A stretch of 64,000 nucleotides of DNA from JBBIOU01 sp037443205. Its GTDB lineage: Bacteria > Bacteroidota > Bacteroidia > Flavobacteriales_D > UBA2798. Made by a program: the position numbers and the translations under genes. Below are positions 54,137-63,818 of the stretch, one piece after another; the first letter of the stretch is position 1; the number at the start of each line of letters is the position of its first letter. The notes under the pieces were generated by a model, which was given only the letters and a program-made list of their open reading frames with translations, ran no database searches and was not told the DNA's origin. Location: NCBI GenBank assembly GCA_037443205.1, contig JBBIOU010000014.1, forward strand, positions 1 through 64,000, written 5' to 3'.

Positions 54137-55881
54137 TGGAAAGAATATTTGACATTTTTTACTTCTCGGAAGAATATCCCTTGATATTTACACAGGCAAA
54201 TTTTTGGATATTCTTTGCCTTTGTATTAGCCATATACTCGTTGATACATAATAAACACCTACTGCGAAATTTATTTATAGTTGCCGTAAGTTTATTTTTT
54301 TACTACAAAACCAGTGGTTTATTTATCTACATATTAATTTTTTCTGTATTAAATAATTATTGTATCGGTAAATGGATATACCGCTCGCAAAACAACAATA
54401 TACGCGGGTTGCTTTTAGCATTATCTCTTATTACTAATTTGGGAATATTAGGCTATTTTAAATATGCTTATTTTTTTACAGATTCATTTAATCTGTTATT
54501 TGAAAGCAAGGTGCAAGTTACCAATTGGTTTGCCTTATGGGCCAACGATTTAATTTCATGGTTCAAAGAAAATGCGCCCTTTACAAGTTCGTTTTTTGAC
54601 GAAAAAGGATTTAATGCAGATAAAATAATTTTACCGGTGGGAATATCCTTTTACACTTTTCAAACCATGAGTTACTCACTGGATATTTATAGAAAACAAT
54701 TAGAACCTGCCCGTGATATTTTTGATTTTGCCTTTTTCGTAACTTTTTTCCCGCAGTTGGTAGCCGGGCCTATAGTGCGCGCCAAAGAATTTATACCGCA
54801 ATTATATAAGCCTTACGAATTAAATAAAGAAGATTTCGGATGGTCTTTATATATGATATTAAAAGGTCTTATTAAAAAAATTGTAGTGGCCGATTTTATA
54901 GCCGTACATTTTATTGACCGTATCATACACGAACCTACTTCCTATCCGGGTTTTATCAGTGTGCTGGCTATGTGGGGATATTCCATGCAAATATATTGCG
55001 ACTTTAGCGGATACACAGATATTGCCATCGGTATATCAAGGTTAATGGGCTTTAAATTAAACGAAAATTTCAACTCCCCATACAAAGCAGTAAATGTAGC
55101 CGAATTTTGGAAACGCTGGCACATATCGCTATCTTCATTTTTAAAAGACTATTTATACATTCCTATTGGCGGAAATAAAAAGGCAAGTATTGGTTCGTTT
55201 TTGTGGCTGGCAATGATACTTATATTCTTTAGCGTCATTTTGCATCAATATTCTTCACAATATTTCGACACGCAAATTATGTGGTATGATTTTTTAATTT
55301 ATTCAATCATTATTATAGCCATACTTTCTCTTACAGGAAAGTTAATTCCTAAATTAGGTAAATTTCTTACTACCGATATGAATTTAATGATTACCATGAC
55401 GATTGGCGGATTATGGCACGGCAACACAATGAACTTTGTTATTTGGGGGGCGCTAAACGGGTTTGGCTTAGTTATTTATAAATACTGGAAACGCATCAGT
55501 CCTTACGAAAAAAGTTCGTTTTTTTTAGTACACTTCTGGAAAATTTTCATCACCTTTAATTTCATCACTTTTACGCGTATATTTTTTCGCAGCCCAGATA
55601 TGCAAACTGCGCATAATATGCTCAACCAAATTTGGTATCATTTTGATTTTGATTGGTCAGTTTTTATAAAAGTAATTGCTGAAGCTTATCCGGTAGTATT
55701 TATTATTTTATTTATTGCCTATTTGATACATTGGCTACCCGGATATATAAAAAATAAAATGCAAGATTATTTTGTCAGCATGCCTATGCCTTTACAGGCT
55801 GCCATCACGTCTGTTTCGGTATTTTTTATTTATCAGGCAGTAAGCACGGGCTTTCAACCGTTCATCTATTTTCAATTTTAA
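54136..55881 (+). CDS. MBOAT-family O-acyltransferase (AlgI/DltB-like)
   Basis: This 581-residue integral membrane protein has about 11 helices. The start is GTG overlapping the previous stop. Family motifs are PVGISFYTFQTMSYSLDIYR, FFPQLVAGPIVRAKEFIPQL, YCDFSGYTDIAIGISRLMGF, FWKRWHISLSSFLKDYLYIPIGG (His329) and GGLWHGNTMNFVIWG (invariant His428). AlgI-like members pass acyl groups from a cytosolic donor across the inner membrane to periplasmic acceptors. With the two SGNH proteins it makes a complete acylation unit. Confidence 0.95.
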   Translation: MERIFDIFYFSEEYPLIFTQANFWIFFAFVLAIYSLIHNKHLLRNLFIVAVSLFFYYKTSGLFIYILIFSVLNNYCIGKWIYRSQNNNIRGLLLALSLITNLGILGYFKYAYFFTDSFNLLFESKVQVTNWFALWANDLISWFKENAPFTSSFFDEKGFNADKIILPVGISFYTFQTMSYSLDIYRKQLEPARDIFDFAFFVTFFPQLVAGPIVRAKEFIPQLYKPYELNKEDFGWSLYMILKGLIKKIVVADFIAVHFIDRIIHEPTSYPGFISVLAMWGYSMQIYCDFSGYTDIAIGISRLMGFKLNENFNSPYKAVNVAEFWKRWHISLSSFLKDYLYIPIGGNKKASIGSFLWLAMILIFFSVILHQYSSQYFDTQIMWYDFLIYSIIIIAILSLTGKLIPKLGKFLTTDMNLMITMTIGGLWHGNTMNFVIWGALNGFGLVIYKYWKRISPYEKSSFFLVHFWKIFITFNFITFTRIFFRSPDMQTAHNMLNQIWYHFDFDWSVFIKVIAEAYPVVFIILFIAYLIHWLPGYIKNKMQDYFVSMPMPLQAAITSVSVFFIYQAVSTGFQPFIYFQF

Positions 55882-55885
55882 TTAC

Positions 55886-56659
55886 TTAAAATTTTTCAAA
55901 AGCACCCAAACCAAAAAGAGCGTAATCATACTTTACAGGGTCATCAGCATCAAATTGTTTTAATACCAACATGAGTTCTTCTAATGCTTTCCAATCGTTT
56001 TGCCTGCGTTTTAATAAAGCAAGTTTGCGGGCTATATTTCCGGTATGCACGTCAAGCGGTAAATATAGTTCGCAAGGTTTAATGCTATTCCATATTCCAA
56101 AATCAACGCCTGCATTATCTTTTCTAACCATCCATCTTAAAAACATATTTAAACGCTTGGCTGCAGAACCTTTTTGGGGATTAGAGATATGTTTTGCCGT
56201 ACGCTTATGTTTAAATGATGATGTAAAAAAAGTATTAAAATAAATTAGTCTTTCATAGGTATTATTTCCACGGTTAAAAACTTCTTCCAATGTATTGAAT
56301 TTTTTGTATATCATTCTAAGTGCATACACATACTGTTCCGCATCCACTGCATTAAAAGTTCTATGCACAAACACATTTAATTTATTGATATGATGTTTTC
56401 GGGCATACAGAATATAGTCTGTGGGGTTATTACCCATTATACGCATTAATTTATCGCCACTTTTAATAATAGATAAACGATTACCCCAGGCAATGCTCGA
56501 CACAAAGAATGCAGCAATTTCTATATCTTGTTTCAGGGTATATCTGTGCGGTATGGAAATTGGGTCGGATGCTATAAAAGATGAATTATTGTATAACTCT
56601 GTTTTTTCATCCAGAAATTCTTTAAGATATTTATATGTATTAATTTTTTTATGCGGCAT
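55886..56659 (-). CDS. TIGR02757/DUF2400-family protein
   Basis: The protein has 257 residues. It has IASDPISIPHRYTLKQDIEIAAFFVSSIAWGNR, FVHRTFNAVDAEQYVYALR, KRLNMFLRWMVRKDNAGVDFGIW, and PLDVHTGNIARKLALLKRRQNDWKA. This set identifies TIGR02757, a helix-hairpin-helix-like family with some likeness to DNA glycosylases. The function is unproven. Its start overlaps the stop of the DASS transporter gene by one base, and it converges on the MBOAT gene with a 4-bp gap. Confidence 0.88.
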   Translation of the reverse strand: MPHKKINTYKYLKEFLDEKTELYNNSSFIASDPISIPHRYTLKQDIEIAAFFVSSIAWGNRLSIIKSGDKLMRIMGNNPTDYILYARKHHINKLNVFVHRTFNAVDAEQYVYALRMIYKKFNTLEEVFNRGNNTYERLIYFNTFFTSSFKHKRTAKHISNPQKGSAAKRLNMFLRWMVRKDNAGVDFGIWNSIKPCELYLPLDVHTGNIARKLALLKRRQNDWKALEELMLVLKQFDADDPVKYDYALFGLGAFEKF

Positions 56660-58116
56660 TAGCTTATAAATATACTCAAAAGTATTCCTGCCAACGATAT
56701 AATAAAAATAGATATGATATTTAACCAGAAACCGGTTCTAAGCATTTGACTGATGGTTATTTTTTCAGTACCAAATACTATTGTATTGGGTGGTGTAGCA
56801 ACCGGCATCATAAAGGCACATGATACACCAAGTGTAACAGGCATAAGATATGACAAAGGGTGAGCATGAATGTTGGGAGCTATAGAAATTAAAATGGGTA
56901 TAACGAGCATGGCCGATGCCGTATTTGAAGTAAACTCGGTAAAAAATATGATACTGCTGGTAAGTATTATAACAGTATATGCCGGATGAATTTTTTCTAA
57001 ATTGCCAAGATGTGATGACAACCAAAGCCCGATACCTGATGTTTGAATAAGTTCTGCTAAAGCAAAGCCTCCGCCAAATAAAAATATTATTCCCAAAGGA
57101 ACTTTTTTAGCCTCATTCCACGATAATATATTTTCGTTTTTATCTGTTTTTGATGGTATAATAAACAGCAAAAATGCAATAAACATCATAACCGTACTTT
57201 CGGTCACATATTTGTTGTTTTCAAAAAAAATATTCCAGCCTTTCAATGACGTATTACCCAGGGTAATACCGTCTTTGGTGATAAATAATATTAATGATAA
57301 TATCAACAAAGAAATAATTATATTTTCTTCGGGTTTACGTTTACCTAATAATAAGTATTGATTTTTGCAAAAGTCTAAAGACAAAGAACATTGTTTAAAA
57401 GCCGAGCGAAAATAATATTTGAAAAATAACAGCAATGCGATAAGCAGCACTACACTTACCGGAAATCCCCACAATATCCAACTCATAAAAGTAATTGGTT
57501 TATCAGGGAAAGCTGCGTTATAATTACCTGCAAGCACCATATTAGGTGCCGTGCCAATTAATGTTGCCATACCGCCAATTGAAGAAGCATAAGCAATGCC
57601 TAACAACAAGGGAATTGCCAGCTTGCTTTTTTCTCTATTTTCTTTTTCGATGTGTGTAATTACTGCCATGGCTGCCGGTATAAGTATAGAAACCGCAGCA
57701 GTGTTTAATATCCACATAGAAAGAAACCACGATGAAAACATAAAACCTAAAACGATACGCCAGGGAGAACTGCCTGTATTTAAAATAATTTTTAGTGCTA
57801 TGCGCTTGTGCAAATTCCATTTTTCCATGGCATAAGCAAACATAAAACTACCTACAAATAAAAAAACTATTTCTTTGGCATATTGCGATGCTGTTGTTTC
57901 CATACTCATTACACCAAACAATGGATAAAAAACCAGCGGAATGATACCTGTAATATAAATGCTCACGGCTTCCGTTATCCACCAAAATGCCATCCAAAAC
58001 ACAAGTGCACAAGCTTTTGAAAATAACTCATTGTGTATGTAATGTTTTAAAATAATATAAAGAAGTAAAGCAAGAAATGGTCCTGCAAGAATTTTAAGAT
58101 TTTTATAAAAAGACAT
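56659..58116 (-). CDS. DASS/SLC13-family anion transporter
   Basis: This 485-residue polytopic membrane protein shows AFWWITEAVSIYITGIIPLVFYPLFG, the first SNT-like motif region GGMATLIGTAPNMVLAG, and the second, FFTEFTSNTASAMLVIPI with PVATPPNTIVFG. These are the paired substrate and sodium sites of the divalent anion:sodium symporters (dicarboxylate, citrate or sulfate). The substrate cannot be told from sequence; linkage to an isoaspartyl peptidase (5 bp upstream) hints at dicarboxylic or amino-acid metabolism. Confidence 0.92.
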   Translation of the reverse strand: MSFYKNLKILAGPFLALLLYIILKHYIHNELFSKACALVFWMAFWWITEAVSIYITGIIPLVFYPLFGVMSMETTASQYAKEIVFLFVGSFMFAYAMEKWNLHKRIALKIILNTGSSPWRIVLGFMFSSWFLSMWILNTAAVSILIPAAMAVITHIEKENREKSKLAIPLLLGIAYASSIGGMATLIGTAPNMVLAGNYNAAFPDKPITFMSWILWGFPVSVVLLIALLLFFKYYFRSAFKQCSLSLDFCKNQYLLLGKRKPEENIIISLLILSLILFITKDGITLGNTSLKGWNIFFENNKYVTESTVMMFIAFLLFIIPSKTDKNENILSWNEAKKVPLGIIFLFGGGFALAELIQTSGIGLWLSSHLGNLEKIHPAYTVIILTSSIIFFTEFTSNTASAMLVIPILISIAPNIHAHPLSYLMPVTLGVSCAFMMPVATPPNTIVFGTEKITISQMLRTGFWLNIISIFIISLAGILLSIFIS

Positions 58117-58121
58117 AAGAT

Positions 58122-59195
58122 TTAGTCTTTATAAATTTTAATTTCTTGTTGTCCGTTGCTTTTTTTATATGCTCTGTACATACCGGTAGTATTAAACGGC
58201 ATGGCTATATTTCCCTTTTTATCAATGGCAATTAATCCGCCTTTGCCATTTTGTTTTTCGAGTTTATGGTTAATTACATATTCGGCAGCTTTCTGTAAGG
58301 TAAATTTTTTATATTCCATTATTGCTGCTACATCATAAGCAACCACATTGCGTATAAAGTATTCGCCATGTCCTGTACAAGAAACTGCACAGGTATTATT
58401 ATTGGCGTAGGTACCTGCACCAATAATAGGAGCATCTCCTACCCTGCCAAATTTTTTGTTGGTCATACCACCGGTTGATGTAGCTGCAGCTAAGTTACCT
58501 TGTTTGTCTAAAGCCACCGCACCAACAGTTCCGAATTTTTTATCGGGATTAAGATCTATGTTAAATTCAATTTCCGAGCTATCCGGTTTTGCATAACCAC
58601 TTGCTCCGTCATGATCAAGTACTGCTTTTTCTTTTTCTTTGAGTTGTCGTAACTGGTTTAATCTGTTTTGATCAAAAAAATAGGATGTATCTACTATTTC
58701 GAGTTTATATTTTTCCGCAAATTTTTCGGCTCCTGTGCCAATCATCATTACGTGTTCGGATTTTTCCATAACAGCAAATGCTGCAGTAACCGGATTTTTA
58801 ATTGTTTTTACACCCGCTACCGCACCGGCTTTACCGGTTTTTCCATCCATAATAGAAGCATCCATTTCGATGGTTTCTTCATGGGTATATACCGAGCCTT
58901 TGCCTGCATTAAACAATGGACTATCTTCCATCACCTTTACAGCTTCTATAACTGCTTGCAAGGCGCTGCCTCCGGCTTCCAAAATTTTATAACCGGCTTC
59001 TAATGCTTCGTTTAGTTTATCCCGATATGCTTTTTCTTTTTCGGGAGTCATATTTTCTTTGAGTATGGTGCCTGCGCCACCATGTATTACTATTGCAAAG
59101 TTTTCCATACGGGGTGTAGTATTATTTTGTTGTGCACAGATATTTAGCGTCATAAGGACTGATACAATTATATATATGAATATTTGCAATTTCAT
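58122..59195 (-). CDS. iaaA: Exported isoaspartyl peptidase / plant-type L-asparaginase
   Basis: The protein has 357 residues with a signal peptide (MKLQIFIYIIVSVLMTLNICAQ), so it is periplasmic. Ntn-hydrolase motifs are FAIVIHGGAGTIL, MEDSPLFNAGKGSVYTHEETIEMDASIMDG, and the autocleavage site KFGTVGAVALD with the nucleophile Thr. Downstream are TSTGGMTNKKFGRVGDAPIIGAGTYAN and CTGHGEYF. It hydrolyses beta-aspartyl peptides and asparagine. It heads a minus-strand run with the DASS transporter and DUF2400. Confidence 0.94.
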   Translation of the reverse strand: MKLQIFIYIIVSVLMTLNICAQQNNTTPRMENFAIVIHGGAGTILKENMTPEKEKAYRDKLNEALEAGYKILEAGGSALQAVIEAVKVMEDSPLFNAGKGSVYTHEETIEMDASIMDGKTGKAGAVAGVKTIKNPVTAAFAVMEKSEHVMMIGTGAEKFAEKYKLEIVDTSYFFDQNRLNQLRQLKEKEKAVLDHDGASGYAKPDSSEIEFNIDLNPDKKFGTVGAVALDKQGNLAAATSTGGMTNKKFGRVGDAPIIGAGTYANNNTCAVSCTGHGEYFIRNVVAYDVAAIMEYKKFTLQKAAEYVINHKLEKQNGKGGLIAIDKKGNIAMPFNTTGMYRAYKKSNGQQEIKIYKD

Positions 59196-59235
59196 TTGGT
59201 TGATTAAAAATACGGATATAAATTTACAAATTAAT

Positions 59236-60018
59236 ATGACACGATTAAACCAAATTAAAAGCTATTTTAACTATTTAAAAAAAGCCAAAACTAAATATGC
59301 CGTACATTCGCCTTTTGTGTATGAGTTTATAACAAAGGTTCTTAACGCAAAAGAAAATTATAAGGATTATGAAAAAATCGAAAAAATCAGAAACAAGTAT
59401 TTACAAGACCATCGCGAAATCAATGTAGATGATCTTGGTGCAGGTTCAAGAAAAAACAATTCATATAAAAGAAAAATATATCAAATAGCCCGATATGCAT
59501 TAATGCCTAAACGCCATGCACAACTACTGTATCGCATCATAAAACATTATAACTGCACAAACAATATCGAACTCGGAACTTCGCTGGGTATTACGGCTGC
59601 ATACTTAGCTTCAGCGCAGGGCAATTTAACCACACTGGAGGGAAGTAAAGAAATTGCCTTAGTTGCCCAAAATACCTTTAACGAACTGGATTTAAAAAAT
59701 ATTGAATTGCAAATTGGCCATTTTGATGATATTTTACCTGAAATTATTAATAAACAAACTGATTGCTTTGATTTTATACTCATAGACGGTAATCATCGCT
59801 ATGAACCTACTTTATATTATTATAATTTATTACTGCAAAAAACTCATAACGATAGTATTATTGTATTTGACGACATCAACTGGAGTAATGAAATGCAACA
59901 GGCCTGGGAAGACATAAAAAAACATCCCGCTACAATCGTTAGCATAGATTTATATTATTTGGGAATAATTTTTCTGAAAAAAGAATTAAGTAAACAGGAT
60001 TTTGTTATCAGGTTTTAA
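59236..60018 (+). CDS. Class I SAM-dependent O-methyltransferase-like protein
   Basis: The start is the ATG at 59236, since the longer frame would run into the opposite-strand iaaA gene. The protein has 260 residues. An N-terminal helical segment (VHSPFVYEFITKVL) precedes the Rossmann-type core: NIELGTSLGITAAYLASAQGNLTTLEGS (SAM motif I and acidic loop), then FDFILIDGNHRYEPTLYYYNLLL and SIIVFDDINWS. This resembles catechol-O-methyltransferase-like or tRNA-modifying class I enzymes. The substrate is unknown. Confidence 0.82.
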   Translation: MTRLNQIKSYFNYLKKAKTKYAVHSPFVYEFITKVLNAKENYKDYEKIEKIRNKYLQDHREINVDDLGAGSRKNNSYKRKIYQIARYALMPKRHAQLLYRIIKHYNCTNNIELGTSLGITAAYLASAQGNLTTLEGSKEIALVAQNTFNELDLKNIELQIGHFDDILPEIINKQTDCFDFILIDGNHRYEPTLYYYNLLLQKTHNDSIIVFDDINWSNEMQQAWEDIKKHPATIVSIDLYYLGIIFLKKELSKQDFVIRF

Positions 60019-60114
60019 ATACGGTTTCAATTATATTAACTAATATTTTTATGTTAAATTAAATTTTGCATCCAATGTTCGCAAAACAACCGTTCGGGTT
60101 AACATAATTATCCC

Positions 60115-60247
60115 AAATTCAGCATTAGAAATTTGAAATAAATCCAAATTTTCCGCCAGAGGCGGACTGAGTGCTTTGGCAAAGGGGAGGGATTGGGGTT
60201 ATCCGCCATCAGGCGAGCATTACGCATGCTAATGCGTAATGTGGGAT
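60115..60247 (+). repeat. 133-bp interspersed palindromic repeat, copy B
   Basis: It is the same length as copy A (12663-12795), with high identity outside a 15-bp variable spacer. The core 60135-60145 (GAAATAAATCC), bounded by AAATTT on both sides, is the exact reverse complement of the copy A core (GGATTTATTTC). The CCGCC/GGCGG hairpin and the long CATTACGCAT/ATGCGTAATG hairpin are both conserved. Confidence 0.85.
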
Positions 60248-60287
60248 TATTTACCCACTATCCGCAATTTTAGCCATTAATAAAGAG

Positions 60288-60322
60288 TTTGCAATAATTA
60301 TTTCGAAATATTATTACTTTTG
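60288..60322 (+). promoter_or_regulatory. Promoter of the M16 peptidase pair
   Basis: TTTG (60288-60291), 23 bases, TACTTTTG (60315-60322), 25 bp before the ATG. Consistent with the Bacteroidota consensus. Confidence 0.5.
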
Positions 60323-60347
60323 AGGTGAAACAATTCTTTAATATAAT

Positions 60348-61670
60348 ATGAAAAAACAAGTATTATCGCTATTAGCACTTACCTGTGTGATACAGATTTT
60401 TGCTCAAAATCCGCAAATTAAATTTGAAGAGTATGATCTGAAAAACGGCCTACATGTTATTTTGCATGAAGACCACTCTACCCCCATTGTTACCGTTGCG
60501 GTTCTTTATCATGTGGGTTCTAAAAACGAAGATCCGCAGCGCACCGGTTTTGCGCATTTTTTTGAACATCTTATGTTTGAAGGCTCTCCCAATATCAAAC
60601 GCGGAGAATATGGTAAACTCATCGAATCAAATGGTGGCGTATTAAATGCCAATACCAGTTTCGACCGTACCTACTATTACCAAATTTTACCATCAAACCA
60701 ACTGGAACTTGCCTTATGGATGGAAAGCGAACGCATGCTGCATGCCAAAATAGACTCGGCAGGTATTGAAACTCAACGCGGTGTTGTAAAAGAAGAACTT
60801 AAACAACGAAACGAAAACCAGCCCTATGGAAGTATGTTTAATGAAATGTTTGCACATGCCTTTACTGTTCATCCCTATCGCTGGACACCCGGTGGCTCGC
60901 CCGAGTATATCAATAAAGCCTCGTATGATGAATTTATGGAATTTTACAAAACTTTTTATGTCCCCAATAACGCTACTTTATCAATTGCCGGAGATATTGA
61001 CATTAAAAAAACCAAAGAATGGATTAATAAATACTTTGGCGATATTCCCAAAGGAACCCGTGAAATACCTCGTCCTAAAATAGTTGAACCCAGAAAAACA
61101 AAAGAAGTAAGAGATACTATTTACGACCCCAACATACAACTTCCGGGTGTATTTATGGGCTATCACATACCTGCACAAGGCACACCCGACTTCTATGCCT
61201 GCGAAATGCTTGCCAATATTTTATCTAAAGGAGGAAGCTCGCGCATCAATAAAAATGTAGTTGATAAAAAACAAAAAGCCCTTTTTGCCGGATTATTTCC
61301 TTTATCTACAGCCGACCCGGGAATAGCACTTGTTTACAGTATTTGTAATATGGGTGTTGATCCTCAAGAACTCGAAACTGCCGTTAATGAAGAAATTGAA
61401 TTGCTGCAAAAAGAATTAATCAGCGAAGAAGAATTTAATAAAGTACGCAATCAAATAGAAGCAGAATTTATAACAGCCAATTCGAGTATGAGCGGTATTG
61501 CCGAAAGTTTAGCAAATTATCATGTATATTTTGGCAATGCAAATCTTATCAATACCGAATTAGAAAGATATCTGAAAGTTACGCGCGAAGATATTTTACG
61601 CGTTGCTAAAGAATACTTTAGAAAAGACAACAGAGTTGTGTTATATTACTTACCTAAACAAAAACCATAA
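60348..61670 (+). CDS. M16 zinc peptidase, catalytic subunit
   Basis: The protein has 440 residues with a signal peptide (ending IFAQ). The inverted zinc motif HFFEH (His70, Glu73, His74) is intact in GFAHFFEHLMFEGSPN. The downstream Glu region VVKEELKQRNENQPYG supplies the third ligand. The C-terminal half is a second M16 fold. It is likely a periplasmic or outer-membrane-associated peptide-degrading enzyme. It is followed 33 bp later by a second M16 protein without the zinc motif, so an obligate heterodimer is likely. Confidence 0.93.
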   Translation: MKKQVLSLLALTCVIQIFAQNPQIKFEEYDLKNGLHVILHEDHSTPIVTVAVLYHVGSKNEDPQRTGFAHFFEHLMFEGSPNIKRGEYGKLIESNGGVLNANTSFDRTYYYQILPSNQLELALWMESERMLHAKIDSAGIETQRGVVKEELKQRNENQPYGSMFNEMFAHAFTVHPYRWTPGGSPEYINKASYDEFMEFYKTFYVPNNATLSIAGDIDIKKTKEWINKYFGDIPKGTREIPRPKIVEPRKTKEVRDTIYDPNIQLPGVFMGYHIPAQGTPDFYACEMLANILSKGGSSRINKNVVDKKQKALFAGLFPLSTADPGIALVYSICNMGVDPQELETAVNEEIELLQKELISEEEFNKVRNQIEAEFITANSSMSGIAESLANYHVYFGNANLINTELERYLKVTREDILRVAKEYFRKDNRVVLYYLPKQKP

Positions 61671-61703
61671 TTTTTTTATCATTTTATAAAAAAAGTTTAC
61701 CCC

Positions 61704-63818
61704 ATGAAAAAAATATTTATAACAACCTTAACCTTAGCAGCAACAATAAATCTTATTGCACAAAAAACACCGGTAAAACCTGCTACGGTAAAAACCAACG
61801 AAAAACTTGACCGCAGCCAAATGCCTAAAGCCGGGCCGGCCAAACAAATTGAATTAAAACAACCACAAACATTTACCCTTGACAATGGCTTAAAAGTATT
61901 TGTAGTAGAAAACAAAAAACTTCCTCGGGTTTCGTTTTCGATGCAATTTAATGTTAAGCCATTTAACGAAGCCGACAAAGCAGGACTATCAGACATTGCC
62001 GGACAATTGATTGGTACTGCCACCGAAAAACTTAATAAAGTACAGATAGACGAAAAAGTTGACTTTTTAGGGGCTTCGTTAAATGCCGATGCTAATGGCG
62101 TAAGCGGCTCTTGCTTAAAAAAACATTTAAATGCATACATGGATATTTATTCGGAGGTAATATTAAATTCAAAATTTGTACAGGAAGAATTAGATAAAAT
62201 AAAAACCAAAACACTTTCCGGCTTAGCTTCACAAAAGAAAAACCCAAGTGTAATGGCAAGCAATGTTAAAAACGTTTTACTGTTTGGCAAAAACCATCCC
62301 TATGGTGAAATAGCTACCGAAAAAAGCATAGAAAACATATCACTGGATGATTGCAAACAATATTACGATACTTATTTCAATCCGGCAATTGGCTACTTTG
62401 CCATAGTTGGCGACATCACATTGGATGAAGCAAAAACACTGGTAAATAAATATTTTGCGGGATGGCAAAAAAAAGAAATTAAAAAAACTACTTTACCTAA
62501 AACACCCGAAATAAATAAAACACGCGTAGCTTTTGTTGACAGACCTAACTCCGTGCAAAGTACCATCAAAATTGTACATACCGTTGATGTAAAACCCGGA
62601 ACGCAAGAAGCCATTAAATGTGCGGTGATGGACGATATTTTAGGTGGCGGATTTTCAGGAAGACTATTTAGAAACCTGCGCGAAACATGGAATTTTACCT
62701 ATGGCGCATACTCCAATTTTAAGACTGATGAATACATCGGTAGTTTTGAAGCCTATGCGGATGTTCGGGCATCAGCCACAGACAGCGCCATCAAACAATT
62801 TTTTATTGAAATAAATAAAATACGCGATGAAAAAGTTAGCGAAGAAGAACTACAAGGTATTAAAAATAATTTAGCCGGTAAATTTGCCATATCGCTTGAG
62901 CAACCTTCTACCATTGCTCGCCTGGCAATTAATACAGAAAAGTATGGTTTGCCGAAAGATTTTTACGCAAATTACTTAACCTATCTCTCAAAAGTTACTG
63001 TTGAAGATATTCAAGCCATGGCACAACAATATCTTAAACCCGAAAATTGCTACATTATAGTTGTTGGCGATAAAGATAAAATTGCTAAATCGCTCGAAAA
63101 ATATGATGCTGAAGGCAAAATAAAATATTACGATTATTACGGTAATGATTTTGTGCCGCTTAAAAAAGCACCCGAAGGGCTTACTGCCGAAAAAATTATT
63201 GAAAATTATACCAACGCTATTGGTGGTAAAAAATTAATTGACAAAGTTAAAGACTATACAATTATTTATACAGGTACCGTACAAGGATTTACCCTGCAAA
63301 TTAAACGCATACAAAAAGCACCAAACAAATATTATGACGAGGTTGGCAGTGGAATGATGACATTTAGTAAAAAAGTATATGACGGTACAAAAGGAACCAG
63401 CAGCAATATGCAAACCGGTACTAAACCTATGACACCCGAAGAACTGGAAGAAATGAAAACTGAAGCTGTCTTATTTAATGAAACTAAATTTATTCAATTA
63501 GGCTACAAAGTAAAATTACTCGGCATTGATAATATAAACGATAAAGATGCCTACAAAATAGAAATTGAGTCGCCTAAAGGAAATAAAGAATATGCCTGGT
63601 ATGATGTAAACACTCATTTAATGCTACAAACCGAAAAATCTCAAAAAACACCACAGGGTAACTTCACCATTATTTCGCAACTAAGCGACTACAAGGAAGT
63701 AAAAGGCATAAAATTTCCGCATAAAATAATTATAGACCAGGGACAAAAATTAGAACTTACTGCAGCAAGCATCGAAATAAATACCAAAGTAAAAGACGAT
63801 GTGTTTTTGATAAAATAA
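61704..63818 (+). CDS. M16-family partner subunit with extra C-terminal domain
   Basis: The protein has 704 residues with a signal peptide (ending LIAQ). Two M16 folds span about residues 45-485. At the zinc-motif position it reads GLSDIAGQLIGTATEK, with no HxxEH. The R/Y substrate-binding region FSGRLFRNLRETWNFTYGAYS is present, as expected for the non-catalytic partner. Residues about 500-704 form an additional beta-rich domain (IIENYTNAIGGKKLIDKVKDY, KYYDEVGSGMMTFSKKVYDG, EYAWYDVNTHLML). Its shape is like LolA/outer-membrane lipoprotein-sorting folds. Function of this add-on is inferred only. Confidence 0.9.
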   Translation: MKKIFITTLTLAATINLIAQKTPVKPATVKTNEKLDRSQMPKAGPAKQIELKQPQTFTLDNGLKVFVVENKKLPRVSFSMQFNVKPFNEADKAGLSDIAGQLIGTATEKLNKVQIDEKVDFLGASLNADANGVSGSCLKKHLNAYMDIYSEVILNSKFVQEELDKIKTKTLSGLASQKKNPSVMASNVKNVLLFGKNHPYGEIATEKSIENISLDDCKQYYDTYFNPAIGYFAIVGDITLDEAKTLVNKYFAGWQKKEIKKTTLPKTPEINKTRVAFVDRPNSVQSTIKIVHTVDVKPGTQEAIKCAVMDDILGGGFSGRLFRNLRETWNFTYGAYSNFKTDEYIGSFEAYADVRASATDSAIKQFFIEINKIRDEKVSEEELQGIKNNLAGKFAISLEQPSTIARLAINTEKYGLPKDFYANYLTYLSKVTVEDIQAMAQQYLKPENCYIIVVGDKDKIAKSLEKYDAEGKIKYYDYYGNDFVPLKKAPEGLTAEKIIENYTNAIGGKKLIDKVKDYTIIYTGTVQGFTLQIKRIQKAPNKYYDEVGSGMMTFSKKVYDGTKGTSSNMQTGTKPMTPEELEEMKTEAVLFNETKFIQLGYKVKLLGIDNINDKDAYKIEIESPKGNKEYAWYDVNTHLMLQTEKSQKTPQGNFTIISQLSDYKEVKGIKFPHKIIIDQGQKLELTAASIEINTKVKDDVFLIK

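Larger units (their letters stand above)
60019..60347. other. Non-coding gap of 329 bp with repeat copy B and promoter
   Basis: No plausible gene is seen. It holds the 133-bp repeat copy (60115-60247), a further inverted repeat GTGGG/CCCAC (60241-60258) at its right end, and the promoter of the M16 gene. Confidence 0.6.

Noticed and set aside
59059..59235. Longer start for the methyltransferase
   Set aside because: The extension is antisense to the signal-peptide end of iaaA and shows no methyltransferase features.
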